Origin: Thelephora terrestris
Taxonomy: Eukaryota; Basidiomycota; Agaricomycetes; Thelephorales; Thelephoraceae
Assembly: GCA_015956445.1 (NCBI GenBank)
Contig: WIUZ02000005.1
Span: 1,612,001-1,676,000, forward strand
Reading direction: 5' to 3'
DNA length: 64,000 nucleotides
The notes under the pieces were generated by a model, which did not search any database, was not told where the DNA came from, and saw only the letters and a program-made list of their open reading frames with translations. Below are positions 1 to 11,357 of the stretch, one piece after another. Numbering within the stretch: position 1 is the stretch's first letter; the number at the start of each line of letters is the position of its first letter. A program made the position numbers and the translations under genes.

Positions 1-235
1 CTTCTCGGATAACTAGTTGAGGAATCAACAGAAAGTCAGAACTTGGATCTTGCGCTATGATGTCGACGACAGAGGACAGCGACACGTACGCGAGATACGA
101 TAGAATCGCCAGCACTGGGACCGTACTCGTCGTCGGAAGACACCACGCTCGATGACCTGTCTAATTGGTGGGGTTTGCTCCTTGGGAAGTCGCTTCCTGA
201 ATTCCATCGTTGCATCCAATTTTCCCAAAGGAGCA
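1..235 (-). pseudogene. scrambled partial duplicate of importin-alpha 5' exons
   Basis: Two blocks match the intact importin-alpha gene further right. Bases about 150-233 match about 6314-6397, roughly 80% by eye over 84 bases. Read on the minus strand they give LDAT.EFRK and PPI.QVIE.GV. Bases about 1-148 match about 6430-6570: the exon ending DDEYGP..GDS, its intron, and the next exon starting LSEK. The blocks lie in the reverse of their order in the intact gene, as expected if one truncated copy were joined to the start of a second copy. The second copy would continue left of the window. The junction falls at a GTGGTG-like stretch present in both parent segments. The intron acceptor before LSEK is kept, so whether the leftward copy works cannot be judged here. 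Confidence 0.8.
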
Positions 236-2977
236 TTTCGCACCTCGCTATATCGTCTGCTGCCCCGAGCGTTTGGAATATTTCGATCGCGCGCAGTACC
301 TCGGACGTTGCATCTTCGAGCCTGTGCTGTCGAAACCAAATCCTTGCCTGTATTTCCATCACACGACCCAAGAGGTATTTGTCTTCAGTCGCGTGTGACT
401 TGGCTTGTTCGATGTGGACCTGTGCATTGTTGAACTCGTCTTGATCGAGAAACAAAGAGGCCAGGGAGTGATGAATCCAAAACAGTTCATTGTGGAAGTT
501 GAATGTGGATGCGATTTTGAGAGCTATCTCGAATTGACGGATTGCATTCCCTTTCTCGCCTTTGGAATAAAATATATCCCCGAGAGTCCGATGAGCTTTG
601 CAGACCAGAAATTCTTCGCCTTTTTCCGGAAGGGATTCGATCGCGGTTGTCACAGCTTCTTCTGCCGCATCATATTCATCTCCATCCAATAAAAGGTGCG
701 CAAGATTAATTAAACACTCTGCTTGTTGCCCCGTGTTGCCAAGCCGTTTGAAAATTTCCGACGCTTCCTTCGATTGCTGTATCCCTTCCTCGAGGAGGTT
801 TAGCCGCCGATTTGCATCAGATAGTTGTTTTAGTGTTCTAGCAAGATTTGCGTCGTCCCCTTCTTTTCTCCAGAGCTCCAAAACATGGATGAGAAGCCGT
901 TTGTTCTCCACGCGATTTCCAATTGACTGGAATGACCGTGAAAGGTGATACAAGCATTCGGGCTTGAGGCGATGGTCATCCGGAAGCCCCTCGATTGCTG
1001 GCGCCAGGGAGACCGGCCGACTTTTATACCAATAAAGGTGCTTTAGGAAGTTGGCACAGGCAGTCCAGACGTCGTCCGAGCCAGTGGATATGAAGACATT
1101 GAGCAGGTGCTCGACGTTTACATCCTCGGACCTGATCCATTCGCCTTTCCTGAACCCGGGATCGTCAGGATAGATGTAAGTTGATAGTCGGCTAAAGTAA
1201 TGGTCCTTGGTTGCGCAGAGAAGGGGAGATGAGCTTGGCTCTCGGGGACCAAGGTAGTCTCTAATCGGCGCCAGCATGGTGATGACCTCGTTTCTTCGAG
1301 ACGTCAGGGAAAGAAGGCAGAATTTGTCGAAGATGGTATTTCTGTCGGGGATGGTGGGAAACAACCAGTCCAGGTTGTTTTCGTCGATCCCTTGTGGGTA
1401 GAAAGCGACAACTCCCAGCAGCTCGCGCGCGTCAGCTCCCAGTTTGCGGAACGTCGGGGAAGCTAAAGAGAGTTCGATGGCCGCCGCCAAGCTCTCGTTG
1501 TAATCTGTCCGAAGTACCCGTGCCCGCTGCGTGTCCCACTCTTTGGCCAGGCGCTCGTAACTCCACACATTGTGAGATGCAGCAGTGGCGAGTAGGGTGA
1601 TCGAGAGCGCGTGGAAGTCCAATCGCCCAACGAGGTCGCTGACGATGTCGGACCGCTCGCCGGTGTCATGGATGCCGTAGAAGATCTCACATGCTGACTT
1701 GGTTGATAATGTATGGATAATCGGCCGCTTGCAGCATGGAGGGACAGTGGAGACCCGGGAGGTGATCCCGAGACAAATGTTGCTAAACCGACTCAGCTCC
1801 TCGACTACCGCGTACATCTCCCGAGCCTCTGGTCCCTGAGGGTCGAGAATCAATTCGGCATTGTCGAGGAACAAGATCATATCCCTCGAAGCCAGGAATG
1901 GTCGCAGAGGTGCCAAATCCTCGGGGTTATCCACTCCTGCACCGATCACCTTGGAGAGTCGAGCGAGTAGATGGATCCGCGAAGGCGGGAACTGATCACA
2001 ACGTATGAATCGTCGGTTTTCACCAAAGCGGCCCTTGATGCGATCGTGGTGAAGGACAGCGAGGGCAATCGATGTTTTCCCAATCCCCCCTGCACCGATG
2101 AGAGCGAAGGATTCGAGATTATCAGCAAGGCCAGCAATGTTCTCGATCAGTTTATCGCGCCCGAAACAGGCCCATGGCGGCGGGGGAGGCGACTCTCCAA
2201 CAGGGATGCTATCAAACCGTCAGACTGTGGACCCTAACTGTATCGAATGTAACTAACCTGGCTTGAACCTATGGAGCGGTCAGTATTTTCTTGTTTATAG
2301 AAAATCACACTTACCGATCGTTGAGCATTCGCGCGTCCCTGATGGATATCCACGACCCGCATGTGAGTACTAATTCCCAGCTTGGTCTGAAATCAGGCTG
2401 TCAGCAAAGCCAAACCAGGACTTGTCAGACGTACTTACATTGAAGACGTTTAGGAGTCTGTCGAGGCCCTGCCTCCAAGAAGCGATCGCCTCCTTGTCAT
2501 CCTTTGCGTGAAAAAATTTAGAAGCGGCGTTTCGTTTGCCTATCTTGATGATCTTCTCCTGGATATCGGCCAAGGTCCTGTGATGGTGACGTTGGTACGT
2601 GCACCGTCCAGCATTGGTACTCCCACGTACGTAGTCAGTTTCCCAATCGCCCCAAGCACGGGCTGGTCGAGTTCATCCAATTGCCTCCCTTTCAATACCT
2701 GGCCAAGGGCATCGCAAACCTCGGCGCAGGAGAGCCCGAGCTCGATACAGTCCTTTTTGTTTGCCATAGAGTCCTGGGAAAACGTGAGGCAATCACCACA
2801 TGATTCAAGGAGAGAACGTACCCTGATCATTGTCAGGATGATAGCGGCCGAAGCGAAGGCAGCCTTGGCGGGAGTGATGCTCACGATCTCCTTCGCAAGA
2901 TTTATGCCCTCGATAGTCATACTCAGCGCTGAGAGGGCACCATCGCGCCCTTTCGATTGTTTCGGATCGGTGGCCAT
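36..2977 (-). CDS. NLR-like STAND protein A (helical N-domain, NB-ARC/NACHT, TPR)
   Basis: This is a predicted fungal STAND ATPase of the type linked to non-self recognition and cell death. The start ATG at 2977 opens the same first exon as its two paralogues (GRDGALSAL, then ATPAKA-like and MIR before the first intron). Exons run about 2977-2822, from 2773, from about 2577, a linker exon, an 11-base microexon (2258-2268), and a long exon from 2208. The ATPase part shows a P-loop (GAGGIGKTS), a Walker B-like LDNAE, a CITSR-like LGITSR, and an FHALSITLLA motif corresponding to GxP. TPR-like helical pairs fill the second half. The reading frame is open throughout. The paralogues end in a short Ser/Asp-rich tail. 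Here the last 55 or so residues instead read through the importin-alpha fragment, ending DDEYGP..GDS plus read-through into a former intron. Function is inferred from family architecture. No ligand is known. Confidence 0.85.
2258..2268 (-). other. 11-base microexon of NLR-like gene A
   Basis: GTTCAAGCCAG is flanked by an acceptor ending CCATAG and a donor GTTAGT. Splicing it to the exon beginning CATCCC gives VQAS followed by PVGESPPPPP and CFGRDK, which aligns with the paralogues. An intron of 49 bases (2209-2257) separates it from the ATPase exon. Without it the frame is lost. Confidence 0.75.
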
Positions 2978-4809
2978 CTTCCAGACTCGCGGTGGTCGCG
3001 AGAAAAGAGTGCAGCACTCAGGCTGTGCACGAAAGTGGAAAGCCCGAGTCGTGACAGACGCGAGCGGCAATTTTGTGACAATACAGCTCGTGCGAACACT
3101 GTACCCATGCGATGAGTGAAGCGTCTGGCAAATATTCCAGTCCATCCAGAGTCCTCCCCCTCTGCTCTGAACCTGAGGCTGGATATCAGCCTATTCCAGC
3201 CGTGGCTGACGCACCTCGTCGCTCACCCAAACCCGTGTTTCTTCTCTGATGCAAATCAGGAGTGACACCCGGCCACTGACCGCGGTTCCCCACCGAGCCT
3301 CGTCTCAAGTAGATCGACTCCGGGTCTGCTATACCGCCTGAGGTGCACTATCGGAACGCTCGCGTATCTCCCTCTCACTTTGAGCCATGGTCACAGGGAA
3401 GCCGGGCGAGCAGCCGGTCTCCGAGAAAATCCGCGCCTTGGTGACAATCGACACGGTCTGGCATGGGGGTATTTTGGAAGCCTGCATCAGGTGTAAATGC
3501 GTTGATCGTCCCACAGCATTGGCTCCGTTATAGAACCCAACCTCCGGAAACCCCGTGAGTGGGGTAGACACCTTTCGCTGTTAGTCACCAGTCACCGGCG
3601 GTTTCACAAAAGCGCCTCTGGAGACCTGAGTACCCTGGCCCGTTGTCACAACATGCCTCGCGCAAATATAGCCATACGATGAAGGGTGAGGTGAACCGGC
3701 CCTGACGTTCGGATATTCCAGTCATGGTTGCCGCGTGACAAGTTGGCCCGATCATCCAAACTCCTCAGTCAGTTACCGACCCTTCCTCTACTCCCGCGCC
3801 TCTTCTCTAAAGCGAGTCAGAACTCTCAACTCCGCCTTGCTTGACTTGACCCGTTACGCTGCCTGGGTGCATCACTGAAACGCTCGCCTATTGCCTTACA
3901 ACCATCTCGCTGCGAGGGAAGAGACTCGGCTTGTAGCTGGGCAAACAGCGATGTCCATCGTTTGGTCCCCTCAGAGGGAACCGCCAGTCCTCTGGTTGCA
4001 ACTCTGGATCCAAGCGTCCGGAACACCTGCGAGTGGCATAACTATGTCTCACCTGGCTCTTCATTCTCACCCACCAGCCGTCCCTCGCTCGCATGAGTCG
4101 ATGGTCACTCTCTAGACCTCTGCGGAGGTGTCAATGGGATCCTCTCTCATCGAGTGCCCGTTGCCACCGGCTTCTCGCAATGTACCGGCAGCCCTATCTT
4201 AGCACCCATGATTATTGTCGTATCCTTTGGTCGACTTCCGATCGGTCCTGGCTTTCCTTCACCTTGTTTCCCTTGCGGCAACCTTCTGCAGATGATCCTC
4301 AGTTTCTTGATTCAGCGTTCGTATGTCATACCTTACGGCTCAAGGCACACTCGAGTTTACCCCCTCCCCTGCACTCTCGCAACAATATCACTTGAAGCCA
4401 GCTGAAGATCTGGCGTTCTGGTCCGTTCTGGATTGATGTGCTCGCAAAGGTCAATACCTCGCGTGGCCCGTGATGACGGGATGGAACGCCTCGATCTCAC
4501 AAAAACACGCTCAAGGGCTTCGCCAACAGATTATCCTCATTTTCGCAGAGTCCCAAGAAGGCTCAGACAGGTCCAGAATCAAGAACGGAAAGGAAAGAGG
4601 TGATATGATATGTAATAGGCGAACAACAAAAAGAACACAGGGTGGTGGGATGGAAGGAAGAACAGTTGAGGAGCGAGGAAAGACTAGTGAGACATTTGAT
4701 TTCAGTGAGCCACGCAATAGGTAAAGGTTAATGGATGTGATGTAATGGACAGGAGGGAAAAAATACACGACGAAGAGACCGTCAGTCTCTAGAGTATGGT
4801 GTATCCTCT
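2978..4809. other. gene-poor intergenic stretch with degenerate repeats
   Basis: No convincing gene lies between the start of NLR-like gene A and the stop of importin alpha. Short open frames occur on both strands but lack recognisable domains. Bases about 3073-3400 and 3645-3920 look like two diverged copies of one unit: a shared ACAA..CTCG..GCGATGA-like stretch, repeated TATTCCAG (near 3136, 3192, 3713), and a shared GAACGCTCGC/GAAACGCTCGC block. The part next to 4809 is the importin-alpha 3' untranslated region. Confidence 0.45.
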
Positions 4810-6908
4810 CTACGAGCCGAACCTGAAACCGCCGGGGGGAGGGGCACCAGCGTTCGGATCGAACTAGATGAATAAAAGTTGTCAGAAAATTCGAAGCAAC
4901 CAACAACGGGTATTTGCATGGACTCACAGCGAAGGCCCCAGAAGCGTCGACGTTCGCCGGACCAGCTCCTGCATCAACTTCCTCGTCGTCTGGGAAGTAC
5001 TTGTCCATGATGTTATACGCCTTCTTGTAAATATCCCCGTTATCGTGAGATTGGAGGTTATGAATTGTGATCATTCCTCCAGCCTCTTCCACGTAGATCG
5101 CATACTGATTCGCGGCGCCTGCTCCCGCAGCGGCCTTGTCCATCTCACCAACCTTGAGGATGTTATCCAACCCGTCCAGAGCGACTTGGATGATCTTGTT
5201 GTCCATCATAGTCAACAAGTCACACAAGGGTTTGATGCACCCCTGGTTAACAAGGTAACGAATCTGTGTCGGCTCTTGCAGGCCGCCCGAAGTGGCGTTC
5301 GAGATCGCCCAGCACGCTTCCTTCCTGGTCTTGAAGTCAGCATTGGAGAGGATGTTGATCAGAGGTGGGATAATATTGGCGTCAATGACGGCCTGGATCT
5401 GGGGCGGCGATCCGGCGGTGATGTTCGAAATCGTCCAGCACGCCTCCTTCCTGATCCCCTCTTTTGGCGAAGAGAGGAGAGAAAGAAGGGCTGGCAGGGC
5501 TCCCGATGCGATCACCACCTGGGTCTGTAGGTCGTCACCCGTAACGATGTTTCCGACCGAGCGCAGAGCCGGGGTTTGGACAGACGTGGACGGGTGCATG
5601 AGGAGATCCACCAGCCTTCGGCAAACACCCGACTCAATGACGGCCTGAATCTTATCGTTGGATCCGTCAGAAAGGTAAGAGATCGCCCAGCAAGCATCAA
5701 TCAGGATCTCATCGTCCATGGAATAAATCAGCTTCGTCAAGACCGTCAATGCAGGGGAAATCTGGAGGTGACGAAGGACAAGTCAAAATTACGTCACCCG
5801 GAGGAGGAAACAAGCGCGGGTGAAGATGAGACACGTACCAATTCCCAATCTGGTTGAGGGCTCTTACCACGGCAGAAGTTGGAAAGTGTCCAAGTGGCGT
5901 TCCTCTGCATGCTGAGCTTGTGATTCTCACTCAAAAGCGTCAAGAGCGGCCTCAAGGCACCTTGCTGGAGGACGTAATCTCGGCAAACAGGACTGTCACC
6001 AGCGATGTTTCCTAAAGCCCAAACGGCCTGTTCGCGGACATCGAGGACAGGAGAAGAGAGCAGCCTGATGAACTCTGGAACTGCGTTGGCGTTGATAACC
6101 ACTTGGGTGTGGTGAGCAGTTCCGGAGGCAATGTTCGTTAGGGCCCACGCGGCTTCAAACTAAAGATAACGAGAAGGAACAAACAGGTGCGTGATCAGAG
6201 GTAATGAATAGCCGAGACGGGCCAGCGTTTGATGGTGGGGACCCAGAATGGCAGAAGGCTCACCTGCAGCATGGCATGATCCCCCTGCAAAAATTGGACA
6301 AAGCGTGGCACGACACCACACTCGATGACCTGCTCGATCGGCGGGTTTTTCTCCTTGGAGAGTAACTTCCTGAATTTCGTCGTAGCATCCAATTGGCGGG
6401 ACGGGTCATCAGAGAAAACACCCTGGACCATCTCCTCGGACAACTGATCAAAGAAAAAACAGCAAGTCAGAACTAGGATCTCGCTGTATGATGTTCAAGA
6501 CAGAATGAGGATGCGTACGTGAGATACGACAGAATCGCCACCACCAGGACCGTATTCGTCATCGGAGTCACCACCACCAGAGGGGAGCAAGTTCCGCCTC
6601 TTTGAGATGTTTTCCTCTCGCTTTTGCTTCCTGATCTCTACTTGCTGATCTTCACGTCGACGCCTCAGCTCGTCGGCCTTCAATCCCTTGTTTTTATAAG
6701 CTATTGTATCATGATAGCGCGTCAGCAAAGTATCAGAGTAAAACCGTCGGACGAACCTTCTTTGCGATTTACCTGCATCGTATTGGCGGACGAGGGATGA
6801 TGTGAGGGAAGGGAGGATTTTAATCAAACAAAACACGATCACAGTCCTAGGGTGGCACGAGCTCCGTGACCCGTGACGGATAACGCTGTCACTCTACTTG
6901 TCTTTCAT
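4810..6908 (-). CDS. SRP1: importin subunit alpha (karyopherin alpha)
   Basis: This adaptor binds classical nuclear localisation signals and hands cargo to importin beta. The N-terminal importin-beta-binding domain is clear: [16 protein letters not shown], then [10 protein letters not shown] and KRRN, followed by the acidic DDEYGP segment. Armadillo repeats follow with the usual [31 protein letters not shown] and [12 protein letters not shown] signatures, whose Trp and Asn residues line the cargo groove. The last exon is short and ends FRFGS before TAG. At least five short introns occur. The first ATG is not settled: the exon before YKNKG has no in-frame ATG. One possible start at 6908, joined by a 50-base intron, is only a guess. 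Its 5' exons are the parent of the fragment at the left window edge. Confidence 0.93.
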
Positions 6909-6984
6909 GGAAGAAAAGCGCCTCTGTTTGCGCAAAACTACTACGATTAACAGGTATCATCTCGCTTGCTATCAACTCCACCAC

Positions 6985-9900
6985 CTACGAGTCTTCGCCA
7001 AAGGGATACTACAAATCAAAGATTGATTAATTGTGCGAAGGAACCGAGCTCAGCGACGAAGCTTACCTCAAATGGTGGTGGCGGGGGCGCCTCTGGCGAA
7101 TTCTCATCTAACGCGATATGGGGACGAGTGGTAGTAGTCTGAGCGGTCTGCGCAGGTTGCGTCGTTGTAGGCTCTGGCACAACCACGGATGGCTCCAAAG
7201 GAGCGATTAGATCCGCCGGCTCATCTGGTCGTCCATCAAGCAACACCAAAATACCACCGACCCCTGTGAATGTCTCTCCAGGGACAGGGGAGGGTTTTTT
7301 GGACCGCGATACCGAGTTTGTCGACACAGGCCGCACTGGTTGGTACCTCGAATCCGGTGGGAACGAGATATATGTGAGTTGTTGTGGGGTGACTCGTGAG
7401 AAGTTCTGTAGCCTCTCAGAGGTGGCTTCCTTTTTACGTGAAGGTGGCTTGCTCGTGTCCACCAAATTAGAGATTGAGCCGGAGATCGGTGAAACGTCGC
7501 CGTGCTTAGTTGGTTCATCTGTCTTCATTTCCACATCACCGTCCTTCTTCTCGTCCTGGAGGTTGTGAGTTAAATAAGTGTAAACCTCCAACAGCGTGAT
7601 GTTATACGTACCACATCAATCGGCTCGCCTTCAGCAGCAGCCTTTTTCTTTTCACGAGCTTTCACCTTGGCTGTCGTGGATAAGACAGCAGTGGCGACCT
7701 TAGTGACTGCCTCCTTCTTAGCAGGCTTTGTGGGACTCGGATACGCAAAGAGGGTCGGTTTGGCGTTCGAGACGAACTCAAATTTAGGAGTCTGAACGGT
7801 TCATCAGCGCTGCGAACTTGTAATCAGAAGCCCACGAACCTGGAGTTCGCCATTGACACCAATAATCGCCGTGGAACTGAAAGCCAGACATGCGCAATGT
7901 GCAAGAGGATACCAATACCAGAACTGGCAAAAGAGCACCATGCCAACGATAGCGCTCGTGTTCTTGCTCCCCGCGCTACTTTGTAAACTGATCGTCACAT
8001 TCCTTCCTCCGGCATCGATCAAGCCTTGGCCAAGCGCTGCGCCGAACCTCGCCATCGGATCTTCGTGCTTGTCCGAGACTATCTTGGTATACAGCGACCG
8101 GATAGACACCATCGAGGACGAAGCAACTTCAGATTGCTGGACGAGGATCATACCAAGTGCAATGAATGCTCCTTGGCGAACAAAATCAACACTATCCTTG
8201 GTCATCGGTTCCAGAATCTCCACGGCATCTTGGAGGCCAGTGCCCGCGCAAGCGATACCAAGAGCGAGGGTCGCGCCACATCGGACATGGGGGTTGTAAC
8301 TCTCGCTGAGCAATTGGACGATCCGCGGGACTTGGCCGGGGTTCTTGAAGAGGAGGAAAGCAAGAGAGGTGACAGCTGCGCGTCGGACATCATCTGATGT
8401 GTCTGACACAGCGATGTGCAGCAGCTGCCTAACGGCGTTGTTGTTTGACGTCCCTGCGTAGGCCAGAGCGAGGGTATAAACGCCCCCGTAACGAAGTATG
8501 GGATCCTGATATGTTGGTCAGGAAGCGGTAAAAATAGGCCTGCCCTCGCACGTACCTTCTCGCCAAGAAGGAGCTTGGCCATATCATTGGCCTGTTCTTG
8601 CTTCCCGTAGTAGATGAAGGCGATTCCAACAGCCAACCCTCGGATGATCTTCTCATGCTGTGTCTCCCTCGCGTAAGTCAACATCTCTTCTGCACAACTT
8701 CCGTCTGCACTCCCGAGCATGATCAGACCCATTGCAAATCCAGCCGCTTCCCCAGCCACAGCTGAGTCTGTGAAGAGCGTTTGTTTGAGATCGTCGTACG
8801 CCTCGGCATTCTTGCCACCCATGACAGCAACACCAAGTCCCAGGGCAGCACCATGTTGAACAACCTCGCTCTGGGCGGCGCGGAGAATCTGTCGCAGAGT
8901 TCCCTCAACTCCCTTACCGCTACCACACCCAGCGTTGACCAAACCGAGCGCATACAGCGCACCACCCTCCGAGTATTCGGCACCAGGAACAACAGAATCT
9001 TGGCCGCCTTCTGAGGGAAGGTATGGACCGAGTATTAGCATTGCTTTCTCGAAGTAACCCTTGTTGATCACGCCGAGGGCGGCAGTTGCTGAGAATTTTG
9101 ACCAGTTCGAGGCTTGCCCGAGCCACTCGAGGTTTTCGCGGAGGAACTGGTCAGAAGTTGTACCTGAGTGCATGAAAGCATTTTGAAGAGTGAGAGCCGT
9201 ATGGAACATTGACGACCGAGATTCCAGTTTTTCCTAAATGGCATAAATATGCCAGTGTCAGCCTTGAGCTCTTCGGTGCTTAATGTACGATCCTGACGAA
9301 CCTTGGTGGCCTTGAGGATGAGTAGATCGGTTTTATTGTTCCTTCGAAGGAATTCCGAGAACAAGCTGACGCTGGTTTTCCCTTCCAGTATCGTCTTGAT
9401 CTGGGCGAAGATAGCCTTGCTCTCCTGTAAAATCAGTCAGTACCATCAATTGGGCGCGTACCTCGTCCGTTCTCACCTCATCTTCACCTTCGGGCAACTC
9501 AGTTCTAATGGCCTCCAAGAAATCCTGTGATCCGCCTTCGACCAGATCAAAAGCGAACTGGTACGCTAGTGACTTCTCGTTCGGAACCAGAGACACAAGA
9601 AGTGGTACGGTGGTTGCGGATGAGCTGAGAGCGACCAAAAGTCGAGTGAGGGCATGTATGTGGGGGGAGCGGTTTTCAGGCGGTGGGAAGAGGGGGTAGA
9701 GGAATTGGAGGACAAGATCTCGGTAAGAAAGGGAAAACTGAGTGTCAATCACGGCTTCCATGGCATAAGAGAGCAAAGAGACGTCTTTCGTTTGTTCGTA
9801 AATTCGTTTGACAATATCCAGTCGCCGTGATTCGAGGGCAATGCCAATTGCCTTTCCAAATCAAGCCAGTGAGATTTCCAAAAGCCTGAGGAACCCGTAA

Positions 9901-10512
9901 TCGATGTACGCACCTGCTGGTACTCGCCATCGGCAATGCAACGATTGAAAATTGTCTCAATAATCGCAGACAGACGTGGATCGATTTCGAGGGTTCCATT
10001 CGGTTGAGCGTCCTCACGGAGCTGAATATACCGATCGATGGCTTTTGCTATGGCATGGGAGCGGAGTGAGCAAGGATCCAGGGTTTAACATGACGGGGAC
10101 GACACTGACACACAATGGTCTCCACATATTCCTCCATTCCCCGCTTGTATGTTTCCTCCTCGAAAGCCTTGCCGGCTCCAAGTGCGAAAGAGAGAGATTC
10201 ATCGTACTCTCCGAGGAAGTAATAGACCTTGCTCGCCAACAAAGCAGCAAAATCCCGGGCCTCTTTAGATAGTTCCGTGCTTTCATAAAGTGACTCTCTG
10301 TCCGACAGAGATGGCTGATGAGAACCCGGGACGATCGGAAAGTATAGTGCGAACCTGGGCACTTACATGAGAGCTATATGCTCTGAGATCTCGGCCCAAA
10401 ACTGAGGGACGAGTGGGACAAGAGATTTAAGGGCATGCTGTTTAAGCAAAGGCTCGGGATCCGCCAGGAGAGCGAGTACGCCGGCAGCAGAGGAGTGAGG
10501 ACGGGTGACCAT
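6985..10512 (-). CDS. RPN2: 26S proteasome regulatory subunit RPN2 (PSMD1)
   Basis: This is the largest non-ATPase subunit of the 19S base; it scaffolds the ubiquitin receptor RPN13. The start ATG at 10512 opens MVTRPHSSAAGVLALL. Helical repeats follow. The central proteasome/cyclosome repeats are plain: GAALGLGVAVMGG, AAGFAMGLIMLGS, RGLAVGIAFIYYG, RCGATLALGIACAGTG, RQGAFIALGMILVQQ, FGAALGQGLIDAGGRN. A charged lysine-rich insert precedes the C-terminal part. The end is a proline stretch, then a short last exon giving YPFGEDS and TAG. That tail is the expected RPN13-docking end in the family. Introns are numerous and short. The gene shares a 141-base head-to-head spacer with COX13 and ends close to the importin-alpha start region. 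Confidence 0.96.
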
Positions 10513-10537
10513 TGTCGAAGTTGTGGGTCTGTAGATT

Positions 10538-10549
10538 ACGCGTACGCGT
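10538..10549. promoter_or_regulatory. tandem ACGCGT (MCB-like) site
   Basis: ACGCGTACGCGT is a perfect 12-base palindrome built of two MluI cell-cycle boxes. It lies in the spacer between the divergent RPN2 and COX13 genes, 26 bases from the RPN2 ATG. ACGCGT is the known binding core of the fungal MBF (Mbp1-Swi6) factor. Use of the site here is inference. Confidence 0.4.
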
Positions 10550-10653
10550 TCGCTCACTCTACCTCGCAAGAGTCGACGCTCGGCTTCCTCCGAAACTCCG
10601 CCCCAGGTCTCCCGTCTTTCTATCCCAATTTCCTACGAAGTACACCTTAGCAA

Positions 10654-11210
10654 ATGTCTCTCCTTACCGTCTCTCGTCGCGCTGCCTGGCGTGCAGCTCC
10701 CCGCTCAACCCGTTCTGTCGTCGTTGAGGCTGCTCCCAAAGACTGGGTCACAAAACGTGAGGCCGTCAAGCATCATGCCAAAGGTGCGCCAAGCTCTCCT
10801 GCATTTCCCGATGTTGAGGATTCATGCAATCTCCCTGCAGACACTACCGACCTCTGGCGTAAGATCAGCTTCTATTTTTGCATCCCCGCAAGCAAGTGAC
10901 ATTTTGCCCCTGCCACAAATGGATTTCGAGTTGACCTGGGGAAAACAGTCACCGCTTGTTACTTCTGGGTGGAAAAGGTTGAGGCCGAGCACGCTCAACA
11001 CGTGGAGCACCTCAAGGCTGAGAACGATGGCCATATCCCTTTCCCTCCCAACTACGAATACCTCAACATGCGTGGTAAACCATTCCCTTGGGGAATGAAC
11101 TCGCTCTTCTTCAACCCCCATGTATGTTCTAGTTCCTCTGATCGCTCATCGACTCTGATCGACGCAATGCATTGCAGGCCAACAAGGACGTGTCTGCCTC
11201 CGAGGAATAG
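10654..11210 (+). CDS. COX13: cytochrome c oxidase subunit VIa
   Basis: This is a nuclear-encoded accessory subunit of mitochondrial complex IV. The N-terminus (MSLLTVSRRAAWRAA, Arg/Ser/Ala-rich) is a typical mitochondrial presequence. The family core follows as TTDLWRKISFYFCIPAI, TACYFWVEKVEAEHAQHVEHLK, then FPPNYEYLNMRGKPFPWG and NSLFFNPHAN, ending SASEE. There are three introns. The second uses a GC donor (A|GCAAGTGA), the standard form of the rare GC-AG class. The reading through it (CIPAITACYFW) fits the family exactly, and no GT donor does. The predicted protein is about 130 residues, as expected. It is divergent from RPN2. Confidence 0.93.
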
Positions 11211-11357
11211 AGACTCAGCAGCGCAATTAGCATTTCCTAATGTCATTTGATTGTCCGATGTCCTCGAAAAAAGAAAGCAAATAATGATAAAATGTAAGTA
11301 CACCGAAAGCCGAAAAGCGGATATACTAGGGTGTCAAGCGAGGTGGTATCCCCCAGA

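Noticed and set aside
4511-4800. Open frame continuing past the importin-alpha end
   Set aside because: The family C-terminus is met by splicing to the FRFGS exon. The extension is read-through of the last intron and 3' region.
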